A stretch of DNA of 40,526 nt, from the NCBI GenBank assembly GCA_022821865.1, contig JAJECW010000059.1:1-40526 (forward strand). Reading direction: 5' to 3'. Of this stretch, positions 27,597-35,133 are shown piece by piece (the stretch's first letter is position 1; each line of letters begins with the position of its first letter). Under the pieces are notes generated by a model. The model did not search any database. It was given only the letters and a program-made list of their open reading frames with translations, and had not been told where the DNA came from. The DNA comes from Pseudomonadales bacterium. GTDB taxonomy: Bacteria > Pseudomonadota > Gammaproteobacteria > Pseudomonadales > Pseudohongiellaceae. A program made the translations under genes and the position numbers.

Positions 27597-28699
27597 GAAG
27601 TCAGCGCCTGCACTCTCTTGACTTGGCTTAGGCGAGCGGCATAGGCGAGTACCGCCAATATGTCCTCGCGTTCCAGGTCGCTGTAATCGGCGAGGATTTC
27701 CTCGGTGGTCATCCCTGAACTGAGCAACTCGAGGATAGCGTCGACAGGGTAGCGCAACCCCCGGATACAGGGTTTGCCGTGACAAATCGACGGGTTGGTC
27801 GTGATGCGATCAAGAAGATCGTGACCAGGAAATTCGGACGGGTTCGCCTCCCGGATACCAGCCGGTGTGGATGCGCGCTCGTTCAACTGGGATGGATCCA
27901 CGATCCAGCCCTCCAGCTTGTCGCATGAATCCGGAACACCGTAGTCAAGTTGCGAGTAGGCCCAGGCCGCTTGAACGGCGCAAAGAACTGCGTCGAGCAA
28001 ATCCGCGCTCGGGTCGTCGATTAGACGGTCGAGTTCAATGCGGTCCAGATTGACGGTCAAGCGATAGTCTTTACTGCACTTTTCCGTCGATAACGCCTCT
28101 ACAATTTTTTTTCGTTCGCAGAGGCGCTCCGAACGTTGCGTGGCGTTCCTGCCGCCCTTGTAGCTTCTGGTTCCAGCCAATGCTTCTGCCACCAGCGCGG
28201 GGTAAGCTTCGACGATGATTCGATCATCTTCATTGGGAGCGCCGGGGACGATACTCGCACCGGAACGGAGGATTCGGGGAGCTCCCTGGTAGAACATCTT
28301 GCCTACGGGTACAAATGCGAGTTTCATCGGGCTGATTGATCTCGCCCGCCTGTCCGTTTCGCGCTTATGTTCTTTGTCGCCATACGGTTGGTCGTTGCTA
28401 TATTTTCTGATTCCTAACTCGTACTGGTCCTTGCGCATCGAGCCGACATGCTCGACGTATTTCTTCCACGAGTCCGGCCATTCAAGCGCCCGGATTAATT
28501 TGCGAGGTTGCCCGAACGGGAAATCCATGCCCGCGATCCAGGGACCGGGAGTTTTGATAGCCTCCTCGAACTGCTCGAAATTCCGCAGACCGCGTATCGA
28601 CTCGATATGCAACAGGTCATTGGCGAACTCGCCGGTCGCCATGGCAATTGGCTTGCGAGCTGTTGGAGCACTTGTGAAATCCAGGCCCAGTACTTTCAT
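27593..28699 (-). CDS. DUF429-DUF433 fusion protein, probable antitoxin
   Basis: A 368-residue chain joining two known domains. Residues 1 to about 255 match DUF429, a predicted RNase H-fold nuclease domain: VLGLDFTSAP with D7, WIAGMDFPFGQP with a second Asp near 59, and VEAYPALVAEAL and LLDAVLCAVQAAWA later. Residues about 294-358 are a DUF433 domain (SICHGKPCIRGLRYPVDAIL, then SGMTTEEILADYSDLEREDI), a small helix-turn-helix-like partner of DUF5615 proteins. The downstream DUF5615 gene overlaps by 4 bases. DUF433 usually stands alone at about 75-110 residues, so this fusion is unusual. An in-frame GTG in WIVDPSQLNE could in principle give a free DUF433 product. Codon use is more A/T-rich than in neighbouring core genes, suggesting acquisition. 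Confidence 0.75.
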   Translation of the reverse strand: MKVLGLDFTSAPTARKPIAMATGEFANDLLHIESIRGLRNFEQFEEAIKTPGPWIAGMDFPFGQPRKLIRALEWPDSWKKYVEHVGSMRKDQYELGIRKYSNDQPYGDKEHKRETDRRARSISPMKLAFVPVGKMFYQGAPRILRSGASIVPGAPNEDDRIIVEAYPALVAEALAGTRSYKGGRNATQRSERLCERKKIVEALSTEKCSKDYRLTVNLDRIELDRLIDDPSADLLDAVLCAVQAAWAYSQLDYGVPDSCDKLEGWIVDPSQLNERASTPAGIREANPSEFPGHDLLDRITTNPSICHGKPCIRGLRYPVDAILELLSSGMTTEEILADYSDLEREDILAVLAYAARLSQVKRVQALTS

Positions 28700-28739
28700 G
28701 GGATACTTGCTGATCCTTGTGGATGCCGGTGATTCAATG

Positions 28740-28925
28740 TGATTTTCGGTTCGCTCAGGCCAGTCTCCCGTTCAACGTGAAGAATTCCCAGCCCGTTGGC
28801 TGCGAGGGCTGTCAGCCCTCAGCTGGAGACGGTTGCGCAGAGAGCGAGACTCATCGATTTCTACATCGCGGAATCAACCTCCGATATCGATCTGCGTGGA
28901 TTCTACATCGCCGGGCGTTCCCGAA
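28740..28925 (-). pseudogene. decayed duplicate of the TolB-like gene 5' end
   Basis: Read on the minus strand from ATG 28866, this matches the start of the TolB-like gene at 26117 without gaps: LALCATVSS, stop, GLTALAANGLGILHVERETG against LSLCATLSTAGLAALAANAQ and following residues. Codon 2 is TAG and codon 16 is TGA, so it is dead. Upstream sequence is also conserved: GCGTGGATTCTACA lies 28 bases before the start in both copies (26145-26158 and 28894-28907). Homology fades near 28740, beside the DUF429-DUF433 gene. The 242-base gap 28700-28941 holds nothing else I can identify. Confidence 0.8.
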
Positions 28926-28941
28926 CTCGCCTGCCGCGGAA

Positions 28942-29688
28942 TCAGGTCACAAGCGCGGCCTTCGGATCGCCGCCAAGTTCACGCAGGTAATCGTCATAAA
29001 CGGCTTCAAGGGGGTCGGTACGAGCTTTCTCCATGAGCTTGGCGACCGCGGGGAGTGTCTCGAGCGATCGTGCATACTCCCGGACCGGCTCCGGGACCGA
29101 AATGCAATAGGTACGAAAGCGGGTCAGCACAGGAAAGTACATGGCGTCCGGAATGCCGAAGTCGCCGAACAGGAACGGGCCGCCGGAACGGTCCAGGCAC
29201 CCGCTCCAGATTTCGAAGATTCGTGAGATGTCTTTCCGCGTCGCGTCGCTCGGCGCATGATCGGGAACACGGCCGAAGAGATGACAGGATAGTTCTCCGC
29301 GCATGGCCAGGAACCCGGTGGCCATCTCGCAGCTCACGGCGCGAGCCCGGGCGCGGGCCATTGCGTCGCCCGGCCAGAGGCGGGCGTCGGGGAACGCCTC
29401 GGCCGCGTACTCGCAAATGGCCAGGGATTCGTGAATGGGAATGTTGTCCACCCAGAGCGTGGGGAAAAGGCCGTGAACGCTGCCCAGCGCCCGCCGTTCC
29501 TCGAGTTGCGAATCCTCGATGGTCACCAGGTTGCCTGATGTATCGTCCGGATCCCCTTGCCGGCGAACATCGTCAAGTTCGACCGTTACGGTTTCGAAAT
29601 CGGCCCCGGCGTGGGTGAGGATCAGCCACGGGCGCATGGACCACGACGAGTATCGCAGACTGAGACAGATGAGCCTCAGACGGGGCAT
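28942..29688 (-). CDS. glutathione S-transferase family protein
   Basis: Cytoplasmic thioredoxin-fold protein of 248 residues. The N-terminal domain begins with SLRYSSWSMRPWLILTHAG, which holds the expected glutathione-contacting serines, then GLFPTLWVDN with the conserved cis-proline and IHESLAICEYAAEAFP with the Glu-Ser that binds the glutamyl group. The all-helical C-terminal domain follows (MATGFLAMRGEL, GGPFLFGDFGIPDAMYFPVL). The substrate is unknown. It sits 18 bases downstream of hisI on the same strand and is probably co-transcribed, without an obvious functional link. There is an insertion of about 20 residues (DDVRRQGDPDDTSGN) before the cis-proline strand compared with typical members. 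Confidence 0.82.
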   Translation of the reverse strand: MPRLRLICLSLRYSSWSMRPWLILTHAGADFETVTVELDDVRRQGDPDDTSGNLVTIEDSQLEERRALGSVHGLFPTLWVDNIPIHESLAICEYAAEAFPDARLWPGDAMARARARAVSCEMATGFLAMRGELSCHLFGRVPDHAPSDATRKDISRIFEIWSGCLDRSGGPFLFGDFGIPDAMYFPVLTRFRTYCISVPEPVREYARSLETLPAVAKLMEKARTDPLEAVYDDYLRELGGDPKAALVT

Positions 29689-29706
29689 TGCGCAGACGTC
29701 CGGACG

Positions 29707-30177
29707 CTACAGCCGCGTGGGATTCGGCGCGTCCCCATACACGGCCTCGGGATCGAATACTTTCTCGGTTTCGGTGAACTCGAGTTCGACAGGTTCGTCA
29801 GCGCTACCGACCGGAACGCGGCGATAGAAGCACGACCGGTAGCCCACGTGGCAGCTTGCGCCGCCGCTGACGTCGGCCCGGAGCCAGATGCAGTCCTGAT
29901 CGTCGTCGATCAGCAACTCCCTGACCTTCTGCACCAAGCCGCTGGTGGCGCCCTTGTGCCAGAGCACGCGGCGGCTGCGGCTGAAGTAGTGGGCTTCGCC
30001 GGTTTCGATGGTCAGGCGGAGGGCCTCGGCGTTCATGTAGGCGTGCATCAGCACTTCGCCGGTGGCGTAGTCGGTGGTCACCGCCGGAATGAGTCCGTCG
30101 GCATCGAATTTCGGGGCCAGGTCCGTGCCTTCCTCGACCTGTTCGACGCTGAGTCTGGGCCTGAATTCGCCGCTCAT
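29707..30177 (-). CDS. hisI: phosphoribosyl-AMP cyclohydrolase
   Basis: Third enzyme of histidine biosynthesis; it opens the adenine ring of phosphoribosyl-AMP. The 156 residues include [20 protein letters not shown], the [16 protein letters not shown] signature, and the metal-binding region [28 protein letters not shown], with three cysteines expected to bind zinc. The HisE (pyrophosphatase) domain often fused at the C-terminus is absent, so it is the monofunctional form. No other his genes are nearby. ATG 30177 ([10 protein letters not shown]) fits the family, with CGGGATCATC upstream; a longer frame overlaps the divergent cysS leader. Confidence 0.93.
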   Translation of the reverse strand: MSGEFRPRLSVEQVEEGTDLAPKFDADGLIPAVTTDYATGEVLMHAYMNAEALRLTIETGEAHYFSRSRRVLWHKGATSGLVQKVRELLIDDDQDCIWLRADVSGGASCHVGYRSCFYRRVPVGSADEPVELEFTETEKVFDPEAVYGDAPNPTRL

Positions 30178-30281
30178 GATGATCCCGTTTCCGGATGAAT
30201 TGGCGAGATTATATGCCACCGGGGGCGCGCGCTTACTTGGTATCATGGGCGCCGCCCGCAGGCGGGCTGAGTCGGTCCCGA

Positions 30282-31700
30282 ATGGCACTTCACCTTCACA
30301 ACACCCTCACACGCACTCGCGAACGCTTCGAGCCCCAGAATCCGGAGCGGGTGACCATGTACGTGTGCGGGCCCACGGTCTACAGTTTCGCGCACATCGG
30401 CAACGCCCGGCCGTGCGTGGTCTTCGACGTGCTGGCACGGCTGCTGCGGCGCTCCTACGGGCTTGTGTACGTCCGCAACGTCACCGACGTGGACGACAAG
30501 ATCAACGAGGCTTCCCGGGAGGAAGGTGTGCCCATCGGCGTGCTGACGGCGCGGTACCTGAAAGCCTTTCACGAGGACATGGGGTCGCTTGGCGTACTGC
30601 CGCCGGATGTGGAGCCCAAGGCCACCGAACACCTGTCGGATATTGTCATCCTGGTCGAACAGTTGCTCGAAGCCGGACACGCCTACGTGGCAGACGGCCA
30701 CGTGCTGTTTTCGGTACCCAGCTTCGACGACTACGGTGCGCTGTCGGGGCGGTCCCAGGAGGATCTCATCGCCGGCGCCCGGGTGAAGGTGGAGTCGTAC
30801 AAGCGCAACCCGGCGGACTTCGTGCTCTGGAAGCCCTCCGCGGCGAACGGCGTGGGCTGGGACAGCCCCTGGGGCTACGGCCGGCCGGGGTGGCACGCGG
30901 AGTGCTCGGCCATGGTGCAGGCGCACCTGGGCGAGACCATCGACATCCACGGCGGCGGCCTGGACCTGATCTTTCCCCACCACGAGAACGAGACCGCCCA
31001 GAGCACCTGCGCCTACGGCGTGCAGCGCTACTGCCGCTACTGGGTCCACAATGGGCTGGTGGATGTGAGCGGCGAGAAAATGTCCAAGTCCCTGGGCAAT
31101 GTCCTTCTGGTCCGCAACCTGCTCGATGAGGCACCGGGGGAGGCGGTGCGACTGGGACTGCTTACGGCCCACTACCGTCAGCCGCTGGACTGGAACACCG
31201 CGGTCCTGGAAGACGCGCGGCAGAAGCTGGACAAGATGTACGGGGCGCTGCGCAATGCCGGCGTCACCGGCCAAGCGGTGGACAAACCCGAATCAGGCCT
31301 AGCAGCCGGCGCACCCGAATCAGACCCGCCGCAGGGCGTGCTCGATGCGCTGGAAGACGATCTCAATACGCCCCGGGCGCTGGCCGAGTTGTTCGGGCTC
31401 GTTCGCCAACTCAACAGCGCATCCGATCCGGCCGTGCGGACCCGGCTTGCGCGGGACCTCCGGGCCGGCGGATTGCTGCTGGGGCTGCTGCAGGACGATC
31501 CGGAGGCCTGGTTCACCGGGGACCGCGCCGCGGACGACCCCGGCGACGAGTGGATCGACGCCAGGGTCCGGGAGCGCGAAGCCATGCGCCGCGACCGCAA
31601 TTTCGCCGAGGCGGACCGCATCCGGGACGAACTGGCGGAAATGGCTATTTTAATCGAGGACAGCGCCGAAGGGCCGCGCTGGCGGCGGGCGCGAAAATGA
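30282..31700 (+). CDS. cysS: cysteine--tRNA ligase
   Basis: Charges tRNA-Cys in the cytoplasm. The 472 residues show the class I motifs HIGN at 38-41 and KMSKS at 266-270. The zinc ligands that recognise cysteine are C29 (MYVCGPTVY), the Cys in HAECSAM, and the His/Glu of [17 protein letters not shown] is another constant family block. The start ATG 30282 ([14 protein letters not shown]) is the family-standard beginning. A stretch of about 20 residues ([18 protein letters not shown]) near 350 is low in complexity and looks like a linker. yidD follows 7 bases later, so the plus-strand housekeeping run starts here. Confidence 0.97.
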   Translation: MALHLHNTLTRTRERFEPQNPERVTMYVCGPTVYSFAHIGNARPCVVFDVLARLLRRSYGLVYVRNVTDVDDKINEASREEGVPIGVLTARYLKAFHEDMGSLGVLPPDVEPKATEHLSDIVILVEQLLEAGHAYVADGHVLFSVPSFDDYGALSGRSQEDLIAGARVKVESYKRNPADFVLWKPSAANGVGWDSPWGYGRPGWHAECSAMVQAHLGETIDIHGGGLDLIFPHHENETAQSTCAYGVQRYCRYWVHNGLVDVSGEKMSKSLGNVLLVRNLLDEAPGEAVRLGLLTAHYRQPLDWNTAVLEDARQKLDKMYGALRNAGVTGQAVDKPESGLAAGAPESDPPQGVLDALEDDLNTPRALAELFGLVRQLNSASDPAVRTRLARDLRAGGLLLGLLQDDPEAWFTGDRAADDPGDEWIDARVREREAMRRDRNFAEADRIRDELAEMAILIEDSAEGPRWRRARK

Positions 31701-31707
31701 GGCGCTG

Positions 31708-32148
31708 GTGGACAGACGCATGATCGAGGAAATGCCCAAAGCGGGTGCGCCGGAGTCCGGCGTGCTGCCCCGGCTGGATGCGGCGGCCACGCGGCTGGCC
31801 AACTCGGCGTCGAAACTGGGTGTCGCCGCGGCGGTGGGGCTGGTAAGGGCCTACCAGCTGTTAATTTCGCCCTGGCTCGGTCGGCCCTGCCGGCATGACC
31901 CGAGTTGCTCCGCCTACGCCATCGAAGCCCTGCGCCGCTTCGGCGTGCTGCGGGGCGGCTGGCTCACGGCGAAGCGTCTCGCCCGCTGCCACCCCTGGGG
32001 CACAAGCGGTTACGATCCCGTGCCTGCGGCACCTGATACCGTACCCGCGGCACGTGAACCGGTACGCGCGGCAACGGAACCGGTACCCGCCACGCCAGAA
32101 CCGATACCCGCCGCGCCGGCGCCCAACCGGGATGGGAGAACCACATGA
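31708..32148 (+). CDS. yidD: membrane protein insertion efficiency factor YidD, with Pro-rich tail
   Basis: Small amphipathic protein at the inner membrane that aids YidC-dependent insertion. The conserved core, at about residues 44-105, includes [33 protein letters not shown] and [13 protein letters not shown], with the three family cysteines. The protein has 146 residues, longer than the usual 70-90: an N-terminal extension of about 40 residues, and a tail of about 40 residues in which PVPA-like units repeat (VPAAPD, VPAARE, VPATPE, IPAAPA). GTG 31708 has GAGG upstream; ATG 31720 with GGTGGA is equally possible. Its stop overlaps the next ATG by 4 bases. In most genomes yidD lies beside rpmH-rnpA-yidC, so this location is atypical. 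Confidence 0.88.
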   Translation: MDRRMIEEMPKAGAPESGVLPRLDAAATRLANSASKLGVAAAVGLVRAYQLLISPWLGRPCRHDPSCSAYAIEALRRFGVLRGGWLTAKRLARCHPWGTSGYDPVPAAPDTVPAAREPVRAATEPVPATPEPIPAAPAPNRDGRTT

Positions 32149-32414
32149 GTATCGACGCCGATCTTCTCGACATCATCTGCTGCCCGGCCACCAGGCTGCC
32201 CCTCAGGGTCATGCCGGCGGAACGGATCGAAGCGCTGAACCGGCGCATCGGGGAGGGAACCCTGGTCGGCCGCGACGGCGGGAAACTGACCGAGCCGCTG
32301 ACCGAAGCGCTGGTCACGCGCGACGGCAAGCTGGCCTATCCCGTGCGCGACGGCATCCCTGTGCTGCTGGAGGACAGCGGCATCGTGCTGTCCCAGCTCG
32401 AGGATGCGGGTTAA
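32145..32414 (+). CDS. Trm112-family protein (YcaR-like)
   Basis: An 89-residue protein of the Trm112/YcaR group. It has [14 protein letters not shown] at the start and [18 protein letters not shown] at the end, the two conserved blocks. The usual zinc-binding pairs of cysteines are reduced to CC at 12-13, so metal binding is doubtful. Eukaryotic Trm112 activates methyltransferases; the role of the bacterial forms is mostly unknown. It overlaps yidD by 4 bases and holA by 11 bases, so the three are surely translated from one message. Confidence 0.85.
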   Translation: MSIDADLLDIICCPATRLPLRVMPAERIEALNRRIGEGTLVGRDGGKLTEPLTEALVTRDGKLAYPVRDGIPVLLEDSGIVLSQLEDAG

Positions 32415-33432
32415 CGGGCCTCAACTCGGCGGCCTGCTGGGCCGCGAACTGCTGCCGGCCTACCTGGTGGCCGGCGACGAACCCCTGCTGGTGAGCGAAG
32501 CGGCCGCGCAGATCCGGGCCCGGGCCCGGCGCGACGGCTTCGAGCAACGCGACTATTTCGTCGCCGAGAGGGGATTCGACTGGCAGGCGCTCACGGAAGG
32601 CGCCGACAACCTGTCGCTGTTCGCGGCCCGGAAAATCGTCGAGCTGAACCTGCCCACGCCCCGCCCCGGCGCCGTGGGCGGGCGGGTGTTGCAGGACCTG
32701 GCACAGCGGCCCGACCCGGACCGCCTGTTGCTGATCGTCACGCGCAAGCTCGATTCCTCCGCGTCGAGAAGCGCCTGGGTCAGGGCCATCGACGACGGCG
32801 GCGCGGTGATCCGGGTATGGCCCGTGGAGCGGCCGCAGTTGCCGGCGTGGATCCGGCGCCGCGCGCAATCCCGGGGTCTGGCACTGTCTTCCGCGACGGC
32901 CGAATGGATGGCGGACCGGGTGGAAGGCAACCTGCTGGCGGCGGACCAGGAGGTGCGCAAGCTCGTGCTGCTGTTGGGGGAGGGTGCAGCGGACCATGCG
33001 GCCGTGCGGGATGCGGTGGCCTCCAATCCGCGCTTCGACGTGTTCCGCCTCACCGACGCCCTGCTGGCGGGACAGGCCAGGCGGGCGCTACGCATCCTGG
33101 ACGGCCTGCGCGCCGAGGGCGCCGCACCGTCTCTGGTATTATGGGCCATCAGCCGAGACCTTGGATTGCTGTCGAAGCTCAAATTTGCAGCCCGTAACGG
33201 CGCCGTCGCGGCGCCGGTCTGGAAGCGCCATGGCGTCTGGCCGCGGCGCCAGCCGCTGGTGAAGGGCGCGCTTGAAAGGATCGAATCGGCACGCCTCACG
33301 GAACTCATCGTAAAGGCCGCAGAGACGGACCGGGTGATCAAGGGCGTGCAGCCGGGCAATGCCTGGCAGCAACTGACCTCCCTGGTCCTCGCGGTACTCC
33401 GCCGCCCCGGCCGCGCCACGGCGGTCCGCTGA
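32404..33432 (+). CDS. holA: DNA polymerase III subunit delta
   Basis: Delta subunit of the clamp loader that opens the beta clamp at replication forks. The 342 residues follow the HolA layout: LLPAYLVAGDEPLLVSEAA at the start, a degenerate ATPase region (LSLFAARKIVELNLPTPRPG), a lid (LAADQEVRKLVLLLGEG) and the C-terminal collar, NPRFDVFRLTDALLAGQARR and IKGVQPGNAWQQLTSLVLAV. The start ATG 32404 lies within the end of the Trm112 gene. It is followed by nadD and rsfS, the standard gammaproteobacterial order, but lptE is missing from its usual place just upstream. Confidence 0.93.
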   Translation: MRVNGPQLGGLLGRELLPAYLVAGDEPLLVSEAAAQIRARARRDGFEQRDYFVAERGFDWQALTEGADNLSLFAARKIVELNLPTPRPGAVGGRVLQDLAQRPDPDRLLLIVTRKLDSSASRSAWVRAIDDGGAVIRVWPVERPQLPAWIRRRAQSRGLALSSATAEWMADRVEGNLLAADQEVRKLVLLLGEGAADHAAVRDAVASNPRFDVFRLTDALLAGQARRALRILDGLRAEGAAPSLVLWAISRDLGLLSKLKFAARNGAVAAPVWKRHGVWPRRQPLVKGALERIESARLTELIVKAAETDRVIKGVQPGNAWQQLTSLVLAVLRRPGRATAVR

Positions 33433-33470
33433 ATCGATGCGCCGACTTCGCAAAGGATGTGCATAAGCGG

Positions 33471-34106
33471 ATGGGGCCGATCGGCATCTTCGGTGGTACA
33501 TTCGATCCCATCCACTACGGCCACCTGCGTACCGCCCTGGAACTGCTGCAGCGCCTGTCGCTGGCGCAGGTCCTGTTCGTCCCCAGCGCCCGGCAACCCT
33601 TGCGCGACCCGTCCGCCGCCCCGGTGAGCACGCGTCTTGCCATGGTGCGCGAGGCGGTGCGGGAGGAGCCCCGGTTTGCAGTGGATACGCGCGAACTCGA
33701 GCGCCCGGGCCCTTCTTATACCGTGGACACCCTGCAATCCCTGCGCAGCGATCACCAACAGCGATCGCTGTGCCTGTTGCTGGGAATGGACGCTTTCCTG
33801 AGCCTGCCCCGCTGGCGCCGCTGGGAGGTGCTGTCCGGGCTTGCGAACATCGTCGTGGCGCATCGGCCCGGCTGGCAGCCCCCGGGGCAGGGACCGCTGG
33901 CCGACCTGCTGGCACGCTGCGGCACCGAAAGCGCCGCCGACCTCCACGAAAACCCCGCCGGAAACGTACTGGTCACGCCGGTCACCCAGATCGACGTATC
34001 GGCTTCGCAGATCCGCGCAGCCGCCGCTGCCGGCGAAGACCCGAGGTTCCTCGTCCCCGACAGCGTCAGGGACATCATTCTCGAAACGGAGTGTTATGCA
34101 CGCTAG
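33471..34106 (+). CDS. nadD: nicotinate-nucleotide adenylyltransferase
   Basis: Converts nicotinate mononucleotide and ATP to deamido-NAD in NAD synthesis. The 211 residues start with GIFGGTFDPIHYGHLR, containing the nucleotidyltransferase HxGH-type motif (H15 and H18), continue with LFVPSARQPLRDP and LLLGMDAFLSLPRW, and end with the VSASQIR motif that closes the ATP site. ATG 33471 gives the normal N-terminus; GTG 33459, four codons earlier, is possible, and AAAGGA lies close to both. Its last codons overlap the start of rsfS. Confidence 0.95.
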   Translation: MGPIGIFGGTFDPIHYGHLRTALELLQRLSLAQVLFVPSARQPLRDPSAAPVSTRLAMVREAVREEPRFAVDTRELERPGPSYTVDTLQSLRSDHQQRSLCLLLGMDAFLSLPRWRRWEVLSGLANIVVAHRPGWQPPGQGPLADLLARCGTESAADLHENPAGNVLVTPVTQIDVSASQIRAAAAAGEDPRFLVPDSVRDIILETECYAR

Positions 34107-34467
34107 CCAACCCAGGCCCGGGATGTCCAGCCGCGAGTTGACCGAACAGGTGCTCGATGCGCTGCACGAAATGAAGGCACAGGCCGTCAAGACGATGGAT
34201 GTGCGCCATCTGACCACGGTCACCGACGTGATGATCATCGCCAACGGGCGATCCGCCAGGCACGTTCGCGCCCTGGCCGAGGCGGTGGTCGAGCGCTGCA
34301 AGCACGCAGGCATTCCGCCGCTGGGGCGGGAGGGCGAAGCCGCCGGCGAGTGGGTGCTGCTGGACCTGGCCGATGTCGTCGTGCACGTCATGCAGCCGGA
34401 GGTTCGCGAGTTCTACGATCTCGAGAAACTCTGGGACATCCCGGCACAGGATCAGGCGTTCAACTGA
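34096..34467 (+). CDS. rsfS: ribosomal silencing factor RsfS
   Basis: Binds ribosomal protein L14 and prevents subunit joining when nutrients are scarce. The 123 residues carry the family blocks VLDALHEMKAQAVKTMDV, TDVMIIANGRSARHVRAL, GEWVLLDLADVVVHVMQP and REFYDLEKLW. I chose ATG 34096, with GGAG 5 bases upstream and an 11-base overlap with nadD; ATG 34123 (MSSRELTEQ) is an alternative closer to the usual length. Conserved order nadD-rsfS-rlmH. Confidence 0.94.
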   Translation: MHASQPRPGMSSRELTEQVLDALHEMKAQAVKTMDVRHLTTVTDVMIIANGRSARHVRALAEAVVERCKHAGIPPLGREGEAAGEWVLLDLADVVVHVMQPEVREFYDLEKLWDIPAQDQAFN

Positions 34468-34492
34468 CGTCCGCAGGGACCCGAGCTGCCAC

Positions 34493-34963
34493 ATGCGCAT
34501 CGTGCTGATCGCGGCCGGGACGCGCCAGTCCCATTGGGTCCAGGCCGGCTTCGAAGAATACGCCCGGCGGCTGCGGGGCAATTGCACGCTCGAACTTGTG
34601 GAAATCCCGCTGGGCCGCCGCACCTCTGCGGGCTCGGCTCGGCAGGCGGTGGAGCAGGAGGCCGACCGCATCCTGCGCGCCATCCCCCGGGGCGCCCGGG
34701 TGGTCGCTCTGCACGTGAAGGGCAGCCCATGGTCCACGGAGCAACTGGCCGCCCGCCTGCGCGCCTGGATGGCCGGCGGTGCGCCGGTCTGCCTGCTGGT
34801 GGGCGGGCCCGACGGGCTGTCTTCCCGGGTCATGAAGCGGGCCGACGAGCGCTGGTCGCTGTCGCCGCTGACCCTGCCCCACGGGCTGGTCCGGCCGCTG
34901 GCCGCCGAGGCCCTGTACCGGGCGTGGAGCGTCAACCAGGGCCATCCCTATCATCGCTCCTGA
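34493..34963 (+). CDS. rlmH: 23S rRNA pseudouridine-1915 N3-methyltransferase
   Basis: SPOUT-class methyltransferase that modifies pseudouridine 1915 in helix 69 of 23S rRNA. The 156 residues are full length: MRIVLIAAGTRQSHWVQAGF at the start, ALHVKGSPWSTEQLA, the knot loop LLVGGPDGLSSRV that binds S-adenosylmethionine, and the C-terminal HGLVRPLAAEALYRAW with GHPYHRS. ATG 34493 is the family start, 25 bases after rsfS. In many relatives mrdA follows; here a 170-base gap and rng come next. Confidence 0.95.
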   Translation: MRIVLIAAGTRQSHWVQAGFEEYARRLRGNCTLELVEIPLGRRTSAGSARQAVEQEADRILRAIPRGARVVALHVKGSPWSTEQLAARLRAWMAGGAPVCLLVGGPDGLSSRVMKRADERWSLSPLTLPHGLVRPLAAEALYRAWSVNQGHPYHRS

Positions 34964-35043
34964 ACGCGCATCGGCCGGCCGAAGGGGCGGATGAGAGCGG
35001 ATTTGCAGCCGTGAATTCCTGGGGCGCAGGCTCCCGGCATCGG

Positions 35044-35071
35044 TTGACTGATGGCCGGCACCTCGTATAGT
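35044..35071 (+). promoter_or_regulatory. probable sigma-70 promoter of rng
   Basis: TTGACT (35044-35049) and TATAGT (35066-35071) are separated by 16 bases, close to the sigma-70 consensus. The expected start point lies about 55 bases before the rng GTG. This is the only gap of any size in the plus-strand run between cysS and yhdP, so it probably begins a separate rng-yhdP unit. Confidence 0.6.
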
Positions 35072-35133
35072 CCATTGAATGGCAAGGAATTGCGGGCAGA
35101 TATGCGTGCCGTCTTGAGCCGACCGGAGCTGCC

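Noticed and set aside
32553..34391. 612-residue minus-strand frame across holA, nadD and rsfS
   Set aside because: It spans three well-supported plus-strand genes and has Ser/Arg/Ala-rich, domain-free sequence.
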